DNA of 9,510 nucleotides from Ignavibacteriota bacterium (GTDB taxonomy: Bacteria; Bacteroidota; Kapaibacteriia; Palsa-1295). This document shows, one piece after another, positions 1-8,400 of the stretch. Location: the NCBI GenBank assembly GCA_003151215.1, contig PLXB01000326.1:1-9510 (forward strand), given 5' to 3'. Numbering within the stretch: position 1 is the first letter of the stretch; each line of letters starts with the position of its first letter. The position numbers and the translations under genes were made by a program. A model generated the notes under the pieces. The model was not told where the DNA came from and did not search any database. It was given only the letters and a program-made list of their open reading frames with translations.

Positions 1-83
1 CCCAGCAAATTTGCCGGGGCATTATGCACAGTGAAAATTCCTGTTGTGGGATTGGGGGAAAGGGAGAGGCTGATATTGGTTTG
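1..83 (-). repeat. Copy A of duplicated T9SS sorting-tail coding segment
   Basis: Bases 1-83 match 1887-1969 at 77 of 83 positions without gaps; differences are at 30, 35, 42, 74, 77 and 80. Both copies are in the same reading phase, on the minus strand, and encode the SLSLSPNPTTG...TVHNAPANLL start of a Por-type tail. Because the copy touches the window edge, its full length is unknown. Confidence 0.9.
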
Positions 84-1712
84 GTAATGTACTGCCGCAC
101 CAGATCCGCTCTTCAATAAAACTGCAGTTGTAGAAAGCGATGGCACTGAAATACTGAAAGAATTTGAAGTTACGTTTACGGTGTCAGTTCTGAGTGCATT
201 ATCGGTATGAGATTTAAATGTCTCGGATACCGGTAACGATGATAACTGCAGTGTCTGGTAACTTCCGTTGCTAACTGATAATCCGCTAATATTTACTGTC
301 ACGGTACGAGAAGCATTCGTATCGCGGTTTACAATAATGACTGTCATTGAATCGGCAGCCTGGTTTATTGTGGTATAGGCTGAAACGGTATTTTCGTTTG
401 AAGAGGTGCTGGAGATACTAAAGTTTTTTGCGTAGCGGCTAAAAAGATGCATTGTTTCCCACATACCAATGAACCAATTCCATGGAGTGAAATATTCTAC
501 TCCGGTATTTGCAAAGAGGCCGAGGTGCGATGCATAGATGACAGAACTCAGATTCGGATCGGAAGGTCCGGGACTCCATTCGCTGATCCCGAGTGTAATG
601 CCTTGGTTCTGCCCGAAATATTGATTTAACCAATTGTTGATGCGTGTAAAAATATATTCTTTTGTTTGTGAAGTATCCCAACCTCCGTTAATTGTTTTCA
701 CTCCGTTTGCTCCCGGGTAATTGTAGGTTTCGTCGTAATACATCCGGTGTAGTTGTAACGCTGCATTATCCCAAGGATAATATGGATAATTATGAAGGTC
801 CACTACATCAAGCACTCTTGTACCCGACGCCTTTTCTTCATCAGCGCAACGTTTAATAAAATATTCGAGCCAAGAGTAATATTTTCCTGCAATGGTAATA
901 CTCTCGCTCCCCCATTTATACCATTGCCATTCGCTTGTCGTCACCGGACCGCAAATTTTGATATTCGGGAACAATGCACGCGCCTTCTTTGCAAGTGTAA
1001 TAAACCGGTCCATGAAATCAGAAGCTGAAATGAGTATCGGCATTACATCATCGTGAGTGCCATTCCATACATCCGGCTCATTATCCATGTTCCAATAAAT
1101 GAATTGATCCTGATTGAGACCAAGACCACCGGTTCCGAACCAATGGTTCAGAATCCCGACAGAAGAATCTGCAGGCCAATCCTGAGTATAAAGATTAAAG
1201 TCGCCTTCTTTTAGAGGCTTGGTAGCCGAAGCGGATGTATCGGGAATGCCGCCTCCTGCTAAATTCCAGTTTACACCTTTCCAATACTGTGAATGATTGA
1301 AGTCCCAATCGTCAAAGTTATTATTGGTGTTCGAAGCAACACGTCCGAGCAGCTGGAACGCCCACATCGCTCGCATTCCCGGATAGTTCGACTGGATATT
1401 TTGTGAAGCGGCGTCCCAATCTTCTGTATAGACATTATTATACCAATCCGGGTGAGACGATATCTTTTTTCGCCAATTGTATTTCGTGGCATTATTTCCC
1501 CCATTCATGCGAGCCATCTGCAAACCTGCATCTTTATAAAATTGTGAAGGCTGATCAAACGTTTGATTTCTGCCATAGATATATGGTGATACTGCATGTT
1601 TATTCTGACCGGCATTAACTGTTATTGTCACATTCTGTGACCATCCTCTGCTGATGAGGCAACTGCCAACCATCATCAACACCCACAACCTTCTTATAAT
1701 AGAACGCTTCAT
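1..1712 (-). CDS. Secreted GH44-like glycoside hydrolase with T9SS sorting tail (C-terminus cut by window edge)
   Basis: The frame is open from ATG at 1712 to the left edge with no stop; 570 residues are visible. Residues 1-26 look like a signal peptide (KR/RR start, hydrophobic core, probable cut after WSQ); a weak lipobox-like VGSC (15-18) makes lipidation possible but less likely. Residues about 27-535 resemble glycoside hydrolase family 44, which cuts beta-1,4-glucans such as cellulose derivatives or xyloglucan inside the chain. Family-like landmarks are YGRN (46-49), NGGN plus TKYNW (70-80), MDNEPDVW (209-216; E212 is the expected acid/base), DVVDLHNYP (302-310) and GISEWSPG (375-382; E378 is the expected nucleophile). 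A beta-rich stretch follows (about 440-535), then LSLSPNPTTG, the start of a T9SS tail; roughly 55 further residues should lie outside the window. No carbohydrate-binding module is seen. The start lies 14 bases after the preceding gene, whose last codons supply an AAGGAG about 17 bases upstream. The GH44 call is by motif recall, not by a search. Confidence 0.8.
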   Translation of the reverse strand, partial: MKRSIIRRLWVLMMVGSCLISRGWSQNVTITVNAGQNKHAVSPYIYGRNQTFDQPSQFYKDAGLQMARMNGGNNATKYNWRKKISSHPDWYNNVYTEDWDAASQNIQSNYPGMRAMWAFQLLGRVASNTNNNFDDWDFNHSQYWKGVNWNLAGGGIPDTSASATKPLKEGDFNLYTQDWPADSSVGILNHWFGTGGLGLNQDQFIYWNMDNEPDVWNGTHDDVMPILISASDFMDRFITLAKKARALFPNIKICGPVTTSEWQWYKWGSESITIAGKYYSWLEYFIKRCADEEKASGTRVLDVVDLHNYPYYPWDNAALQLHRMYYDETYNYPGANGVKTINGGWDTSQTKEYIFTRINNWLNQYFGQNQGITLGISEWSPGPSDPNLSSVIYASHLGLFANTGVEYFTPWNWFIGMWETMHLFSRYAKNFSISSTSSNENTVSAYTTINQAADSMTVIIVNRDTNASRTVTVNISGLSVSNGSYQTLQLSSLPVSETFKSHTDNALRTDTVNVTSNSFSISVPSLSTTAVLLKSGSGAAVHYQTNISLSLSPNPTTGIFTVHNAPANLL

Positions 1713-1726
1713 GTTTGTTGCAATAA

Positions 1727-3832
1727 TCACTCCTTCAAAATCTTCCTTGTAATAACCTCACTGGGCAACGAGAACCTCGCAAAGTATGTGCCCGGCGGAA
1801 GCTTCGAAAGATCGAGCGTGAATTCGGGCGCATTGGGATGGGGAAGATCAAGTACCGTTTGACCCAGGACATTAAGGATTGAGACACCCAGCAAATTTGC
1901 CGGGGCATTATGCACGGTGATAATTCCGGTTGTGGGATTGGGGGAAAGGGAGAGGCTGAGATCGGGTTGAATTTGATTTTCAACGGAGTTGATTCCGAAA
2001 TCGGATAATGATCGTCTCCAAATACTTCCTTGTAACCCACCCGCCGAAACCGTCGCATAAATATAGTTATCCTTAATTGTAAACGCACCAATTGAGGGAG
2101 ATTGAGGAAATCCTTCATTTTTTGGACTCCAGGTTTTTCCGCTATCTATAGAAAAATATGCACCATTCTCACTGGTTCCGGCGATAATATTGTTATCTAA
2201 TATAATAAAAGTAAGTGCGATAGTATTCGGAGGCAAACCGTTTTTTGAAAGCACCCAATTATCTCCACTATCTTTTGAACTGTAAATTCCTGACTCCGTG
2301 CCAACAAAAATATTGTTACCAACTGTTGCGAAAACGTAGATACCATATTTGTCCGTAAGGCCATTATCACTTTCTGCCCAGGAATCTCCATTATTAACAG
2401 ATTTGTAAATCCCGAAACTCGCGCTGGATGAACCGTTGTCACCAATGAATAGAGTATTACCTATAGATCCAATAGAATAATACTCGCCGTAATATGATAG
2501 CCCAGCACTATCCTGATTCCAGGTTACTCCGTTATCAGAGGAGCGGAACATACTGCCATTTACGGCAAACAGATAGCCATTATGAAAAAGCAAATCCGAT
2601 GCGCCGAAGTTTGAAGTCAATGAGGAATCCCATGTTGTGCCATTATCGCCCGATCTCAAAAATCTACCGGATGAATTTGTAAACAAGGTATTATTTGTAA
2701 ACCAAACTGGTGAGCTACTCATCGCACCTGGAATTGTATCAATATCCGACCACGTCATTCCATTGTTTGACGAACGGTATACTCCTCCTACCCCTCCTGC
2801 GAATAGATACTGATCATGAGAGGCAATTAAAGAAAAAGTTTGAGATAAATTAAATTGCTCTGTCCAAGAAAGTCCATCATCCGTTGATCTATATAAAGAA
2901 TTTGAAGCGAAAGTGATTAAATCTTTGGAAGTATTAACGATAGAATAATGAGGAAAGTCAGTACCAAAGTTGTAATTCCAGGTTTTCCCGGTGTCAGAAG
3001 AAATGTATATTCCCGCATCATGATTCGCGTTGGCTGAATACATAATATTAGTGTCGCTTATAGCAAGAAACTGATCTTGATTCCTTACATTAGGGAAATA
3101 ATCATTAAGCGGAATCCATGTAATCCCACTATCTACCGAACGATAACCACCCCCATCAGTTAGACCAAAAAGAGTCGTCCCAAAACTCTTAAGATCTCCT
3201 TCACCTCCATAACACTGTTTTACTTTAGTCCATGTTATCCCACTATCATCGGATCGATATACCGACCCGTCAGATGATCTGAATCCATACGTTGCGGCAA
3301 ATAATAATGACCCAATTGACGCAAAGGACCGTAATGTCGTTAAGGGGGAAATAATATGAGTCCAGCTTGTACCGTTATTGCTTGATCGGTAGATACCATT
3401 TCCATCAGTCCCGGCAAAGATATAGTTTTGAAATGAAGCAAGTGTTGTGACCAATGCTCCTTCCAATCCGTTATCTGTATGTACCCATGAAATACCTTTA
3501 TCGATAGAACGGAACACTCCTGCGCCATAAGTTCCTGCAAGCAAAACAGTATCTACTAAGAGAAGCGAACTCACGTAATTATTCGTAAGACCTTTAGTTA
3601 TATCGGTCCAACTTATGCCATCGTCAATACTATGAAAGACGCCTCCGGGACTTGCGGAATCATAATAGGAAAATCCACCTCCAACGTATAGGTCTTTCCC
3701 GCTTGAAACAGCCGTATGAATAACAAATGGAGGTTGGATTGGGCCGACCTGTTCCCATTGTGCAATTGAGGTATTTGCAGTTAGAATTGTGCATGATGTA
3801 ATAATTGCGATGTATGCAAGTTTCCGTTTCAT
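1727..3832 (-). CDS. Secreted Asp-box (BNR) beta-propeller protein with T9SS sorting tail
   Basis: 701 residues. Residues 1-24 form a signal peptide (MKRK, hydrophobic core, cut after SIAQ). Thirteen Asp-box motifs (S-x-D/N-x-G-x-x-W) follow at about 67, 108, 149, 193, 231, 277, 315, 353, 393, 430, 477, 518 and 560, spaced 37-47 residues, as in sialidase/Vps10/YCF48-like beta-propellers. Each is preceded by a short hydrophobic strand and often AGT or GIY. No sialidase FRIP motif or catalytic Arg triad is evident, so a binding or structural role outside the cell is more likely than enzymatic activity; the ligand is unknown. Residues 626-701 are a T9SS tail (LSLSPNPTTG, then NVLGQTV and LPPGTYFARF, ending RKILKE), directing export through the Por machinery and probably cell-surface attachment. 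The reading frame extends upstream to a TTG at 3916, but ATG 3832 is chosen because it has GGAG eight bases upstream and begins a proper signal peptide. It probably shares a transcript with the GH44-like gene. Confidence 0.9.
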   Translation of the reverse strand: MKRKLAYIAIITSCTILTANTSIAQWEQVGPIQPPFVIHTAVSSGKDLYVGGGFSYYDSASPGGVFHSIDDGISWTDITKGLTNNYVSSLLLVDTVLLAGTYGAGVFRSIDKGISWVHTDNGLEGALVTTLASFQNYIFAGTDGNGIYRSSNNGTSWTHIISPLTTLRSFASIGSLLFAATYGFRSSDGSVYRSDDSGITWTKVKQCYGGEGDLKSFGTTLFGLTDGGGYRSVDSGITWIPLNDYFPNVRNQDQFLAISDTNIMYSANANHDAGIYISSDTGKTWNYNFGTDFPHYSIVNTSKDLITFASNSLYRSTDDGLSWTEQFNLSQTFSLIASHDQYLFAGGVGGVYRSSNNGMTWSDIDTIPGAMSSSPVWFTNNTLFTNSSGRFLRSGDNGTTWDSSLTSNFGASDLLFHNGYLFAVNGSMFRSSDNGVTWNQDSAGLSYYGEYYSIGSIGNTLFIGDNGSSSASFGIYKSVNNGDSWAESDNGLTDKYGIYVFATVGNNIFVGTESGIYSSKDSGDNWVLSKNGLPPNTIALTFIILDNNIIAGTSENGAYFSIDSGKTWSPKNEGFPQSPSIGAFTIKDNYIYATVSAGGLQGSIWRRSLSDFGINSVENQIQPDLSLSLSPNPTTGIITVHNAPANLLGVSILNVLGQTVLDLPHPNAPEFTLDLSKLPPGTYFARFSLPSEVITRKILKE
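1887..1969 (-). repeat. Copy B of duplicated T9SS sorting-tail coding segment
   Basis: This is the partner of the segment at 1-83, inside the end of the Asp-box protein gene. Within the first 70 bases only three positions differ, two of them silent and one changing Ile (here) to Phe (in the GH44-like gene). Similarity fades upstream of the tail, where the two proteins become unrelated. Confidence 0.9.
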
Positions 3833-3840
3833 AGTGATTA

Positions 3841-3844
3841 CTCC
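3841..3844 (-). promoter_or_regulatory. Ribosome binding site that fixes the Asp-box protein start
   Basis: On the minus strand TAGGAG is followed by eight bases and then ATG at 3832. This is the clearest SD in the window and rules against the longer TTG start at 3916, which would add 28 residues ahead of the signal peptide. Confidence 0.75.
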
Positions 3845-3861
3845 TAATCGGACGCCATAGT

Positions 3862-3890
3862 ATTTAAGAACTACAACGGAATGATTGCAA
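3862..3890 (-). promoter_or_regulatory. Weak candidate promoter for the Asp-box protein / GH44-like pair
   Basis: In the 80-base gap after the Omp85 gene, the minus strand carries TTGCAA (3890-3885) and TTAAAT (3867-3862) separated by 17 bases. Each matches the sigma-70 hexamer consensus at four of six positions. Bacteroidota promoters often deviate from this consensus, so the site is only a candidate; readthrough from the Omp85 gene is equally possible because no terminator hairpin is seen in the gap. Confidence 0.25.
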
Positions 3891-3912
3891 AGGTTCGGAA
3901 GGGCAGAGCACC

Positions 3913-5154
3913 TCAAAAAGCTTCTTTTACATAGAAATATACTGCGGAAGCATCGCTTCCGAAGCCAACATCAAAGCAGACCACAATGTGTTCGGATTCT
4001 GAGAAAAGGAAACGGATTCCGGCTCCGGCAGTCCATTTTATTCCGCGATAATTAAATTGGCTAACCGTGCCCGCAACTTCTCCGATATCGGCAAACCCGA
4101 CAAGTCCGAACTTCCAGAATACAGGCATGCGGTACTCGCCCTGCAGGACGGCCATATCGTTGTCGCGGAAACGCCCCTGGAAATATCCGCGCATGTTATT
4201 CGCGCCTCCCAATTGCGCCATTGTATAAAACGGTTCGCCGCCATTGGTTAATGTCAGAAGTCCCTGAAACGCGATGACATGCTTGGTGAAAGCCGGAATA
4301 AACTCCCTGGTATCAAGCGTCAGTTTTATAAAATTGTAGGCGCTTCCAAATGCTTTTGTATAGAACATCGTGCGAAGATCAATAAAGTGTCCTTCCAGCG
4401 TAGAATATGCATTGTCCCTCGTATCATAGATGATAATAGGGCCCCACCCTGCCGATATTCCTCCTTTTGCTCCGGGCACATTTCCGGTATCTAAAATTCC
4501 GCCGGGAGTGGAAGAAACGATCTTGTCACTCCGGTATATCGTTCCAATTCCGGCATTAAGACCGACTCCGGTTTGTGTGGTTATGATATTCCGAGTCATA
4601 AGCAGATCTTCTCCGATCCAAAACGGAGTATAATTATCGATCGCTTCTTTTGGATTGTGATCGCCGATCCCAAAAAATTTGAACGGAAATCTTTTATAAT
4701 CGAGACCTCCGTAAATATAATAATTGTTGTGCGAAAAGTAGAGGGTATAATCCATTCCGGAGGAGAATTGACGCTTCTCCGTATAGGTTGCACCAAATGA
4801 AATGTTCGAAGTTCTGTTTGCACTCCCTTCGAGAGTATCACTGGGCAGATGAAAATAATATAATCCAGCAGCGCCGCCTGCAAGTTCAGTTTCAGGCGCA
4901 TATTGTAAAAAAGGAGCGCCCACTATTCCATGATCGGGTTTCGCAGTGCTATCGCTGGCTTTTTTTTCGGATGCCGCTGAGCTGTCTTTGCTGCTTGAGT
5001 CAGGTCTGAGGTTGATCGTTGTGACGTTTGTGTCGGACTGGGCAAGCAGCGTTTCACTTCCGGAAGCGAGGAAAAGCAATATTGCAATTGATCTTCCGAT
5101 CCTCAGTTTACTCACGTTGCAGTTCAGTTTGAAATTTAGGAATTTAGTCCCCAT
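3913..5154 (-). CDS. Omp85/D15-family outer-membrane beta-barrel protein lacking POTRA domains
   Basis: 413 residues, far shorter than BamA or TamA (about 580-810). Residues 1-39 contain a signal peptide (hydrophobic core about 22-35, cut after LLAQ). Residues 40-75 are a Ser/Asp/Lys-rich linker with no POTRA fold. The rest (about 76-413) is rich in alternating aromatic beta-strands. Omp85 hallmarks are visible: DTRDN (244-248), MRGY (321-324, the counterpart of the conserved VRGF/Y loop-6 motif) and a terminal Phe (YVKEAF), the usual outer-membrane insertion signal. Omp85 proteins insert or move proteins or lipids across the outer membrane; without POTRA domains the partner and substrate cannot be inferred. 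The ATG at 5154 has no clear SD. A GTG at 5115 (residue 14) would give a more typical signal peptide of about 26 residues and is a real alternative. The efflux terminator lies upstream, so the gene needs its own promoter; the next gene follows after 80 bases. Confidence 0.88.
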   Translation of the reverse strand: MGTKFLNFKLNCNVSKLRIGRSIAILLFLASGSETLLAQSDTNVTTINLRPDSSSKDSSAASEKKASDSTAKPDHGIVGAPFLQYAPETELAGGAAGLYYFHLPSDTLEGSANRTSNISFGATYTEKRQFSSGMDYTLYFSHNNYYIYGGLDYKRFPFKFFGIGDHNPKEAIDNYTPFWIGEDLLMTRNIITTQTGVGLNAGIGTIYRSDKIVSSTPGGILDTGNVPGAKGGISAGWGPIIIYDTRDNAYSTLEGHFIDLRTMFYTKAFGSAYNFIKLTLDTREFIPAFTKHVIAFQGLLTLTNGGEPFYTMAQLGGANNMRGYFQGRFRDNDMAVLQGEYRMPVFWKFGLVGFADIGEVAGTVSQFNYRGIKWTAGAGIRFLFSESEHIVVCFDVGFGSDASAVYFYVKEAF

Positions 5155-5224
5155 GATAGGCAGAAGTGGCGTTTGAAAAGGGGAAATCCACAGGGAATAG
5201 TGAGAAGCAGGGAGTGATTGAGGA

Positions 5225-5251
5225 ATTATGATAACGATTCTTAGGGGTCAA
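5225..5251 (-). promoter_or_regulatory. Candidate promoter for the Omp85-like gene
   Basis: Just downstream of the efflux-operon terminator, the minus strand has TTGACC (5251-5246, five of six to the -35 consensus) and CATAAT (5230-5225, five of six to the -10 consensus), but only 15 bases apart, shorter than the preferred 16-18. It would give a leader of about 65 bases. A promoter is expected here because of the terminator upstream; the exact site is uncertain. Confidence 0.35.
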
Positions 5252-5270
5252 TAATTACTAAATTGTAAGA

Positions 5271-5309
5271 AATAAAAAAAGACCGGACAATCCCAACGAA
5301 TGTCCGGTC
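5271..5309 (-). terminator. Intrinsic terminator of the RND efflux operon
   Basis: A perfect 9-bp inverted repeat, GACCGGACA / TGTCCGGTC (5281-5289 and 5301-5309), with an 11-base loop, is followed on the minus strand by seven T residues and a further T-rich stretch (5280-5271). The T tract lies only on the minus-strand side, so it ends transcription coming from the pump gene, about 100 bases after its stop codon. Confidence 0.92.
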
Positions 5310-5320
5310 AGGTATGTGCA

Positions 5321-5376
5321 TTTCCGCACGGCTTTCACCTTATTCCATCATCATCATCCATTTTGCCGCACGGAAA
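5321..5376 (-). other. 3' UTR hairpin of the efflux transcript (GU-containing stem)
   Basis: On the minus strand TTTCCGTGCGGC (5376-5365) can pair with GCCGTGCGGAAA (5332-5321): 12 bp, ten Watson-Crick and two G-U wobbles, closing a 32-base loop that contains an ATG/GAT triplet run. The wobbles would be A-C mismatches in plus-strand RNA, so the structure suits only the transcript that reads through from the pump. It lies between the pump stop codon and the terminator. Function unknown. Confidence 0.4.
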
Positions 5377-5412
5377 ATACTACAACTTTTTTTGGAGTTC
5401 TTCATTCTTAGT

Positions 5413-8400
5413 TCAAGCTCCTTCATATTCCGGTCTCGGTTTTTTGAGTTTTCCGAGAAAGAGAATCTTTTTGAAGAATATCGGGAATTTTGTGCGCCAT
5501 CCCTCGACGAATGTATACATCACCGGTATAAGTACAAGTGTCAGGAGCATAGAACTTGTCAGGCCGCCGATAATGACTAGTGCCATTCCTTGCCTGAATT
5601 CTGAGCCTAAGCCCACACCCGCTGCAAGCGGAAGCATTCCGAGAATCATCGTTACCGTTGTCATAATAATAGGTCTCAGACGCGTCGGTCCCGCTTCAAG
5701 CAATGAATCGGTGACGCTATGCCCCAATGCTCTTCTTGCATTAGTTCGATCGACAATAAGGATTGCATTTTTTGTCACTAATCCCATGAGCATGATAATG
5801 CCGACGATCGTAAAGAGGGAAAGTGTCTTATGGAAAATAAAAAGGAAAAATAGTGCACCGATCAGGGCAACAGGAAGCGAGAACATGATCGTAAACGGAT
5901 GCACATAAGATTCGAACAGTGCAACCATGACCATATAGACAAATAATATTGCCAGTACGAATGCGACGAGCATATCGGCGTTTGATCGCTGCTGGTTCTC
6001 CGCGTCACCCGCGAAATAGGGTTCGCTGATGCCGGAGCCGCGCGGAAGTGTTGCGATCACTTTTTTGATATCGGTAACCATATCACCGAGCGGACGCCCG
6101 CTGAGATTGCCATAGATGATAACAACACGCTCGCGATTCTTCCTGGTAATCTGTGAAGGTCCTTTTCCATAATACAGCGTTGCAACATCGGATACTTTGA
6201 ACTGTTGTCCGGTATGATTGACAAGAGTAACTTCACCGACATCTTTGGAATTCGAGCGGTCAATTTTATCGAGAATGACGTTGATATCATATTCGGTTTC
6301 CCCTTCTTTATATTTTACATCCGTATTTCCTGCAAGCGCCGTACGGACTGCCAGCGCAGCTTCGCCGATCGTCAGTCCGCTTGAAGCAAGTCGGTCGCGA
6401 TCGAAAATGATCTTGACTTCCGGCTGACCTTCCTCATACGAACTCTTGAGGTCTTTCAAGCCGGGAATATTTTTGATATGCTCCATGAGCGTATCGGAAT
6501 ACGAAGAAATTTTCGCCAGATCGTCGCCGCGTGTTTCGATCTGGATCGGCGCCTGATTTGCCGAGCCGAAAATGCCGACGGGCGAAGTACGAACGATCAG
6601 CCCCGGTACCTGCTTCGCAAGTTCGGTAACATTTTTCATTTCGGCGTCCGTAGTGCGGATACGCTTCGAAGGCTCAACGATTCGCACTGAAATCTGCCCG
6701 ACGCTCGGCCGTTCCGTGACGCCCCAGGCATTTTCCTGCTTGCCGACCACCGTTTGGAATCGCTCGATATTTTTATCTTTCACTAATATTTTTTCATAGA
6801 CATTCACAAGCGAATCGGCAGTTTCCGTATTCGTGCCGGCAGGAAAATCGAAGTTTGCCGCAAATTCTCCGCGATCGGGATTCGTAAAAAATTCTCCGCC
6901 GATCTTTCCGGTAATGACTAAGCTACAGCTGCCGAAAAAAAGCAGAACCGAGGTCGAAACAATAACCCACCGGTGCTGAAGTGACCAGGCGAGAATATTT
7001 TTATACTTGATCTCAAGCCAATCCTGAAATGCTTCGAACTTATCGCTGATCCATCGCAATGGCTTGAATTTGATCGCCTCATGCGCGCGTCCGAATTTTG
7101 CCGCCAGCATTGGCGTAAGTGTAAAGCTGACAAAAAGCGAAAGCAATGTGGAAATAACAACCGTTAAACCGAACTGGCGAAGGATCTTTCCGGCAAGACC
7201 GGAAACAAGCGAGATGGGCAGGAAGACAACGACATCAACAAGTGTAATAGCGATGGCAGCAAAACCGATTTCATTTCGCCCTTTAATCGCAGCATTGACA
7301 GGCGTTTCTCCTTCTTCAAGTTTACGGTGAATGTTTTCCAGCACGACGATGGAATCATCGACTAAAATTCCGATCACAAGTGACAATGCCATCATGGACA
7401 TCATGTTGATCGTGAAGCCGAAGATCCACATGAAAAATAATGTTGAGATAAGTGATGTCGGAATCGAGACCAGCACGATGAGGGCATTTCTTCCCGAACG
7501 GAGGAATAAAAAGAGTACGCAGGAGACAAGGAGAATTGCAAGAAGCAAGGCGCTGAATACTTCTTCGATCGATGCGCGCGTAAATGTCGTAACATCCTGG
7601 GCAATATCGAATTTGATACCATCCTGTTTGTATTCATCCTCAAGTTTATGGATGATCTTATAGACGTTATCGGCAGTCTGGGTGGAATTTGCATCGGAGG
7701 TTTTAATAACGTTCACTCCTACCGCCTCTTTTAAATCGAGACGTGTCGGCTCACGATCTTCATTGTAGCTATCTTCGACTTTTGCAATATCGCCAAGATA
7801 GACCGTCGAACCTGAAGGCAAGGTCACGACCGGCAGTGTTTTCATTTCCTCGACGGATTGGAATTTCCCCTTGACGCGGACAAGATACTGATCGGTGGGC
7901 TGCGAAACTTTTCCTGTCGGAAAATCGAGATTTGCTCCGGCAAGCGCCTGCTCGACCTGGTTGATCGAAAGATTATAGGAAAGCAGTTTATCGTTGTCAA
8001 CGCTGACCTTGATCTGCCTTTCTCTGCCACCGGAAATATCGACTTCTGCAACTCCTTCAGTCGCTTCGATACGTGTTTTTAATTTATCTTTTGCAAGCTG
8101 GAAAAGCTCGCTTGGCGTCAGTACTGTTGAAGTCAGCGCCATGCGCAGGATCGGTGCGGCGCTAATGTCGTTTTTCTGGATTTTCGGAACTTCGGCGTCC
8201 TTCGGAAGTTTTGACCGTATCTGATCGACGCGGCTCTGCACATCAGCGGCTGCCTGATCGGAATTTGCCGTCAGCAAATATTGCCCGAGCACGATGGAAT
8301 ATCCTTCATTCGAAAATGAACGGACATTATCGAGGTTGCTTGTCGCTGCGACTGCTTCTTCGATGGGCTTTGTGACGAGATCTTCGATTTCCTCAGGGCC

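Noticed and set aside
48..69. G-rich stretch on the plus strand (also at 1934-1955) as a possible G-quadruplex
   Set aside because: Only three runs of three or more G are present, the fourth being GG; the repetition is explained by the duplicated sorting-tail coding sequence.
439..681. Short minus-strand frame in the GH44-like region, suggesting a broken gene
   Set aside because: The main frame from 1712 to the window edge has no stop or frameshift; the short frames are out-of-phase shadows.
1727..3832. Sialidase (neuraminidase) assignment for the Asp-box protein
   Set aside because: Asp boxes alone are not diagnostic; no FRIP motif or catalytic Arg triad, Tyr/Glu pair could be seen.
5340..5405. 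Minus-strand micro-ORF of 21 codons right after the pump stop, with AAGGAG 12 bases upstream of ATG
   Set aside because: It overlaps the 3' UTR hairpin, its SD lies within the pump's last codons at a long spacing, and its composition (MMMM run from a triplet repeat) is unconvincing without conservation data.
5300..5908. Plus-strand open frame of 202 codons
   Set aside because: It begins inside the terminator hairpin and runs antisense through the well-supported pump gene; no recognisable domain, so it is a shadow frame.
7331..7663. Plus-strand open frame of 110 codons
   Set aside because: Lies entirely antisense to the conserved transmembrane part of the pump, with no SD or recognisable motif.
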